Shown: positions 61,270-64,000 of the stretch, piece after piece
Numbering within the stretch: the first letter of the stretch is position 1
Layout: every line of letters starts with the position of its first letter
From: Leptospira sp. 96542
Lineage (GTDB): Bacteria; Spirochaetota; Leptospiria; Leptospirales; Leptospiraceae
NCBI GenBank assembly: GCA_029310945.1
Contig: JARJFC010000022.1
Span: 3,375 to 67,374 of the forward strand
Reading direction: 5' to 3'
Length of the DNA: 64,000 nucleotides
Position numbers and translations under genes: made by a program
Notes under the pieces: generated by a model
The model's database searches: none
Told to the model about the DNA's origin: nothing
What the model saw: only the letters and a program-made list of their open reading frames with translations

Positions 61270-64000
61270 TATGGCACTCCCGTCCAATCAAATTCTTCAT
61301 TCTTTTGTAATACCCAGTTTTTACCGTCATGAACCTGCACTATAAAATGCAAATGGGGGCCGACCGAATTCCCTGAGTTTCCAGATTTACCCACTAGGTC
61401 ACCCATTTTTACAGTCATATTTGGCTCTACATTCACATGGCTCAAGTGGTAGTATGTGGTCCGGATTTTTGGATCATGGTTTATTGACTCAATGACAACC
61501 TGTGCACCTGCACTTGGTCCACCATCTGCATAATTTAAAAATGCTGTTGGTGAATCTACAATACTCACAACACGACCTTCCATCACAGAACCAAGTGGTG
61601 TTCCAATTTTCAATCCATAGTCGGTTCCATCGTGAGGAGCAGGTTCATTTTTGATCGGATGTAATCTATCTTTGTCTGGCAAAGAAGTCACAACATCTTT
61701 CTCAGCCAGTGGAATGGGTCTACGGATTTCCATACCAAGGGCATTTTGATAAATGGACAAATTGCCCTGTCCAGGTGCTGGTTTCAGTGCAACTCCTTCC
61801 GTAGGTGTTGTCACGGTATCATAGAGTGGCTTGGAAATACTGACTCCATGGTCTTCCAAATTTCTCAGAGCAACTATCTGGTCTTGCCTTGAGTTCTTTT
61901 TTTCGAAGGCTCTTTCAATTTGTCTTAGTTTGTAATTCAGATCCTTGTCTTTCGGTGTATATTCGATATCAATTCCCATTTCTCTATATTTTTCTATCCG
62001 AGCCTTCAATTCATATTCAGAATCAATTTTTTTTATTGGTTCGTTTAATTTGTCAATTTGTTTTTGAATTTCACCTCGAGCTTTCAGAAAATCTTTATTC
62101 TGTTGTGAATCTCCGTATACAATTTTATTCAGATCTATAGGATTATTGAGATCTCCTAATTTGATATCATTCACTCTACCCAAACTATTAAGTAAAAAAT
62201 CATTTTCTAATTTTGTTTTCTGGTTTTGAAGTTCTTGTAGTTTTTTATATTCTGGAGTCGACATTTTTTCCTGCTCCAGCCTTTGCTTTGCTTCCAAGGA
62301 TAGCTGTCCATCTTTTATCGACTCACGCAACTTTTCATGGTTTTCTGACTGTGTTTTGTTTTGTTCGTAGGTCACCATATTCGTTACGCCTGACTCCAAC
62401 TTATTTGGCCTTATACCATCAATCAGTGGAACTTTAATTTCTTGGCTTCTCACTTGTGCTTCTTGCACTTTAACTACTTTTTTGGAATTTTCCAATTCTT
62501 TTTGTAACTGCTTTACGAGTTCTTTGTTTTGAGGATCTTTTAATTTTGGGTCAGATTCTTTGATTAATTTAATTTGCTCGTCTATTTCCTGCTTGTATTT
62601 CTTCGCTAGCTCAGCAAGCTCGCCTGCCTTCGCTTTCACTTCGTCTGTAGTAAATGATTCTTTGTTTATCGGTTGAAAGTATTCTACTGCTCTTAGAATT
62701 GCTGGAAATGGGGTTTGCGGACTTTCCGTCAATCCAACTTCTCTTGGTTTCGATTTTTTATCTTTCTCGTTACTTTCTTCCTCCTCCTCCTCTTCAATCA
62801 CTCCCGTTTCAAAATCTTCTGGATCGTATGCAGCCGCCAAATCCCTATCAGTCGAATCATTTACATTTTCCCCACCTTCCTCATCCTCTCTCCTTCTCAC
62901 TGGCTCATCCGCAGCCACTACACTCGTGTTTGGTGATGGAACTGCTCCGTTACCGCTACCAAACAGACCACCTACAATGGCCAGTCCTCCGAGCGCCAAA
63001 CCTCCAAGGGCTGTCCCCACTCCTGTGAATGTATCAAACAAATTCACCTGGCTATCGCGGATTTCTGCGGCTCTTTCGGCGAGTGCTTCTGCGCTCATTC
63101 CATTTATATCGTCGTCGGACACATTTTGGTCTCGGAGAAATTTTCTGTCATCGGCCGCTTGCCGTTCGTTTCTAATTACGTCGGCACTACCATTCAGTTG
63201 ATCGTTTGTTAAAGAATTCAATACTCCATTGATTTGGTCGGGAGTTAAACCTTGCTTTCCTAGTTCTCCCGCTAGGATGTTTTTGCTATCCGCAAGTTTT
63301 TTGGCATCATCCTGGTCTTTCTGTGTTTTATCCTGGGCGGCGTTGATGTTTTGTTCGGCGAAGTTGATTTCGTCCATTTGGAAGCCATTGGGGCCATTTG
63401 TGGCAATGCTAACTCCTGTCAGTTCGGCGGAAGTGGAGAGGCCATTGCGGTCAATGGTGGATGTCAGACCAAGTGTGGAATCAGGATCTGTGTAACCAAG
63501 GCTTGCGGATAATCCGCCACCAGCCAAATCATAGTTAAAGGATAAGTTCCAATCTTTGCGAGGCCCCTTGTCTTCATTGATATCAATTCCAACATTCATA
63601 CCATTGTTTGTTGTATAATCTGCCGTTAGCTGTGCTCCAGTATCCCCTAGTGCATAGGATCCTTGTACTGTCGTATTGCCCCTTTGGGAGAAAGAAACAC
63701 TCGCATTCATCGTTGCATTTCCAAGACCAATCATTCCTCCCCAACCGTCATCTGGGTGGTAAGTCACGCCGAGGCCTGGGGTGATGCCTTTGAGCAACCC
63801 AGAATCAATCGGACCCGCAAGCTGGGTTATTCCGCCGAGGAGCCCGTTGGTGATTCCAGCAAGCGCCCCTTCGATCCCATTGCGGGCACCGTAAGCTCCT
63901 TGGACAACGGCATTTGCCATGGATGAAACAGCTGTAATGGCAGTCTTACTAACCTCTAATAACCCCGTTGATGCATTTGTTACCATTGTAGTGGTTGCCT
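61269..64000 (-). CDS. C-terminal part of a giant protein with M23 peptidase tip (N-terminus beyond right edge)
   Basis: Open to the window edge; the first in-frame ATG is 63986 but has no ribosome site and lies in running Ala/Thr-rich sequence, so I take the gene as partial (about 910 codons here). Numbered from 63986: 1-200 Gly/Thr/Asn-rich beta-type repeats (GNTTVQGSYALGDTGAQL), 205-320 charged helices, 322-365 Gly-rich hydrophobic linker ending PVRR, 366-780 acidic then coiled-coil (ELAELAKKYKQEIDEQIKL), and an M23 domain 776-905 with HDGTDYG (His785, Asp789), YYHLSH (847-850) and GPHLHF (His878, His880). The metal site is complete, so it should cut peptidoglycan cross-links. Resembles the very long Leptospira proteins of TIGR04388 (recalled). 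Confidence 0.82.
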   Translation of the reverse strand, partial: ATTTMVTNASTGLLEVSKTAITAVSSMANAVVQGAYGARNGIEGALAGITNGLLGGITQLAGPIDSGLLKGITPGLGVTYHPDDGWGGMIGLGNATMNASVSFSQRGNTTVQGSYALGDTGAQLTADYTTNNGMNVGIDINEDKGPRKDWNLSFNYDLAGGGLSASLGYTDPDSTLGLTSTIDRNGLSTSAELTGVSIATNGPNGFQMDEINFAEQNINAAQDKTQKDQDDAKKLADSKNILAGELGKQGLTPDQINGVLNSLTNDQLNGSADVIRNERQAADDRKFLRDQNVSDDDINGMSAEALAERAAEIRDSQVNLFDTFTGVGTALGGLALGGLAIVGGLFGSGNGAVPSPNTSVVAADEPVRRREDEEGGENVNDSTDRDLAAAYDPEDFETGVIEEEEEEESNEKDKKSKPREVGLTESPQTPFPAILRAVEYFQPINKESFTTDEVKAKAGELAELAKKYKQEIDEQIKLIKESDPKLKDPQNKELVKQLQKELENSKKVVKVQEAQVRSQEIKVPLIDGIRPNKLESGVTNMVTYEQNKTQSENHEKLRESIKDGQLSLEAKQRLEQEKMSTPEYKKLQELQNQKTKLENDFLLNSLGRVNDIKLGDLNNPIDLNKIVYGDSQQNKDFLKARGEIQKQIDKLNEPIKKIDSEYELKARIEKYREMGIDIEYTPKDKDLNYKLRQIERAFEKKNSRQDQIVALRNLEDHGVSISKPLYDTVTTPTEGVALKPAPGQGNLSIYQNALGMEIRRPIPLAEKDVVTSLPDKDRLHPIKNEPAPHDGTDYGLKIGTPLGSVMEGRVVSIVDSPTAFLNYADGGPSAGAQVVIESINHDPKIRTTYYHLSHVNVEPNMTVKMGDLVGKSGNSGNSVGPHLHFIVQVHDGKNWVLQKNEEFDWTGVP

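Noticed and set aside
61269..63986. Treating ATG 63986 as the true start of the giant gene
   Set aside because: The frame is open to the window edge, there is no ribosome site, and the sequence runs on in the same Ala/Thr-rich style.

Overview
The window reads as a chromosomal segment of a Leptospira species, probably of the saprophytic side of the genus. The grounds are an AT-rich composition, a run of Leptospira-type lipoproteins including one with a DUF1554-like C-terminus, a 'sterol desaturase' and Mla-type lipid gene set, the rod genes flgB and flgC, and part of a very long Gly/Ala/Thr-rich protein of the kind I know only from Leptospira (the 'Lepto_longest' or TIGR04388 proteins, recalled and not searched). 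I saw no rRNA, tRNA, CRISPR array, intact insertion sequence or prophage.

Layout. 1-19 kb is almost wholly minus strand: lepB, a membrane protein, atpZ, an acetolactate-synthase-like enzyme, a LamG-like lipoprotein, an atpI-like gene, the complete F1Fo ATP synthase operon atpBEFHAGDC, a small SLBB-like membrane protein, an extremely acidic protein with seven copies of a short helical repeat, a GAF protein with a degenerate GGDEF domain, and an MBOAT acyltransferase cut by the window edge. 18.6-32 kb is mixed metabolism and envelope: HpcH/CitE lyase, a DUF2079 membrane protein, MBL hydrolase, MaoC hydratase, GapN-like dehydrogenase, lipoproteins, a histone-deacetylase-like amidohydrolase, and a lipase with its foldase. 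33-55 kb carries radA, an RNase D-like exonuclease, a GH36 alpha-galactosidase, a DUF4105-like exported protein, a SpoIIE-type response regulator, a second deacetylase, pyruvate kinase, two fatty-acid-hydroxylase proteins, an Mla operon with a STAS-MlaE fusion, a membrane AraC regulator, and flgB-flgC.

From 55 kb to the right edge the window is accessory. It holds a Fic protein, a DUF433 antitoxin with a truncated DUF5615 toxin, and what looks like a polymorphic-tip locus. A giant protein (minus strand, entering from the right edge) ends in a glycine-rich linker, a PVRR junction and a variable tip carrying an M23 peptidase domain; a lipoprotein gene follows in a one-base overlap. Downstream lies an orphan cassette without a proper N-terminus: the same kind of linker, PVRR, a different tip ending in a His-rich motif, and its own lipoprotein gene one base later. 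A third linker fragment, nearly identical in DNA to the main gene, lies at 55.4 kb with a broken tip. Both orphan copies begin at the same 56-bp repeat.

How the parts fit. The ATP synthase block, lipid and fatty-acid enzymes, lipase/foldase pair and Mla transporter suit an aerobic, fatty-acid-using double-membraned spirochete. The 55-64 kb locus has the architecture of a contact-toxin or surface-protein tip-switching system with periplasmic partner lipoproteins. That reading is inferred from architecture and has no experimental support here. Function statements rest on motif recognition by eye; no database search was run.
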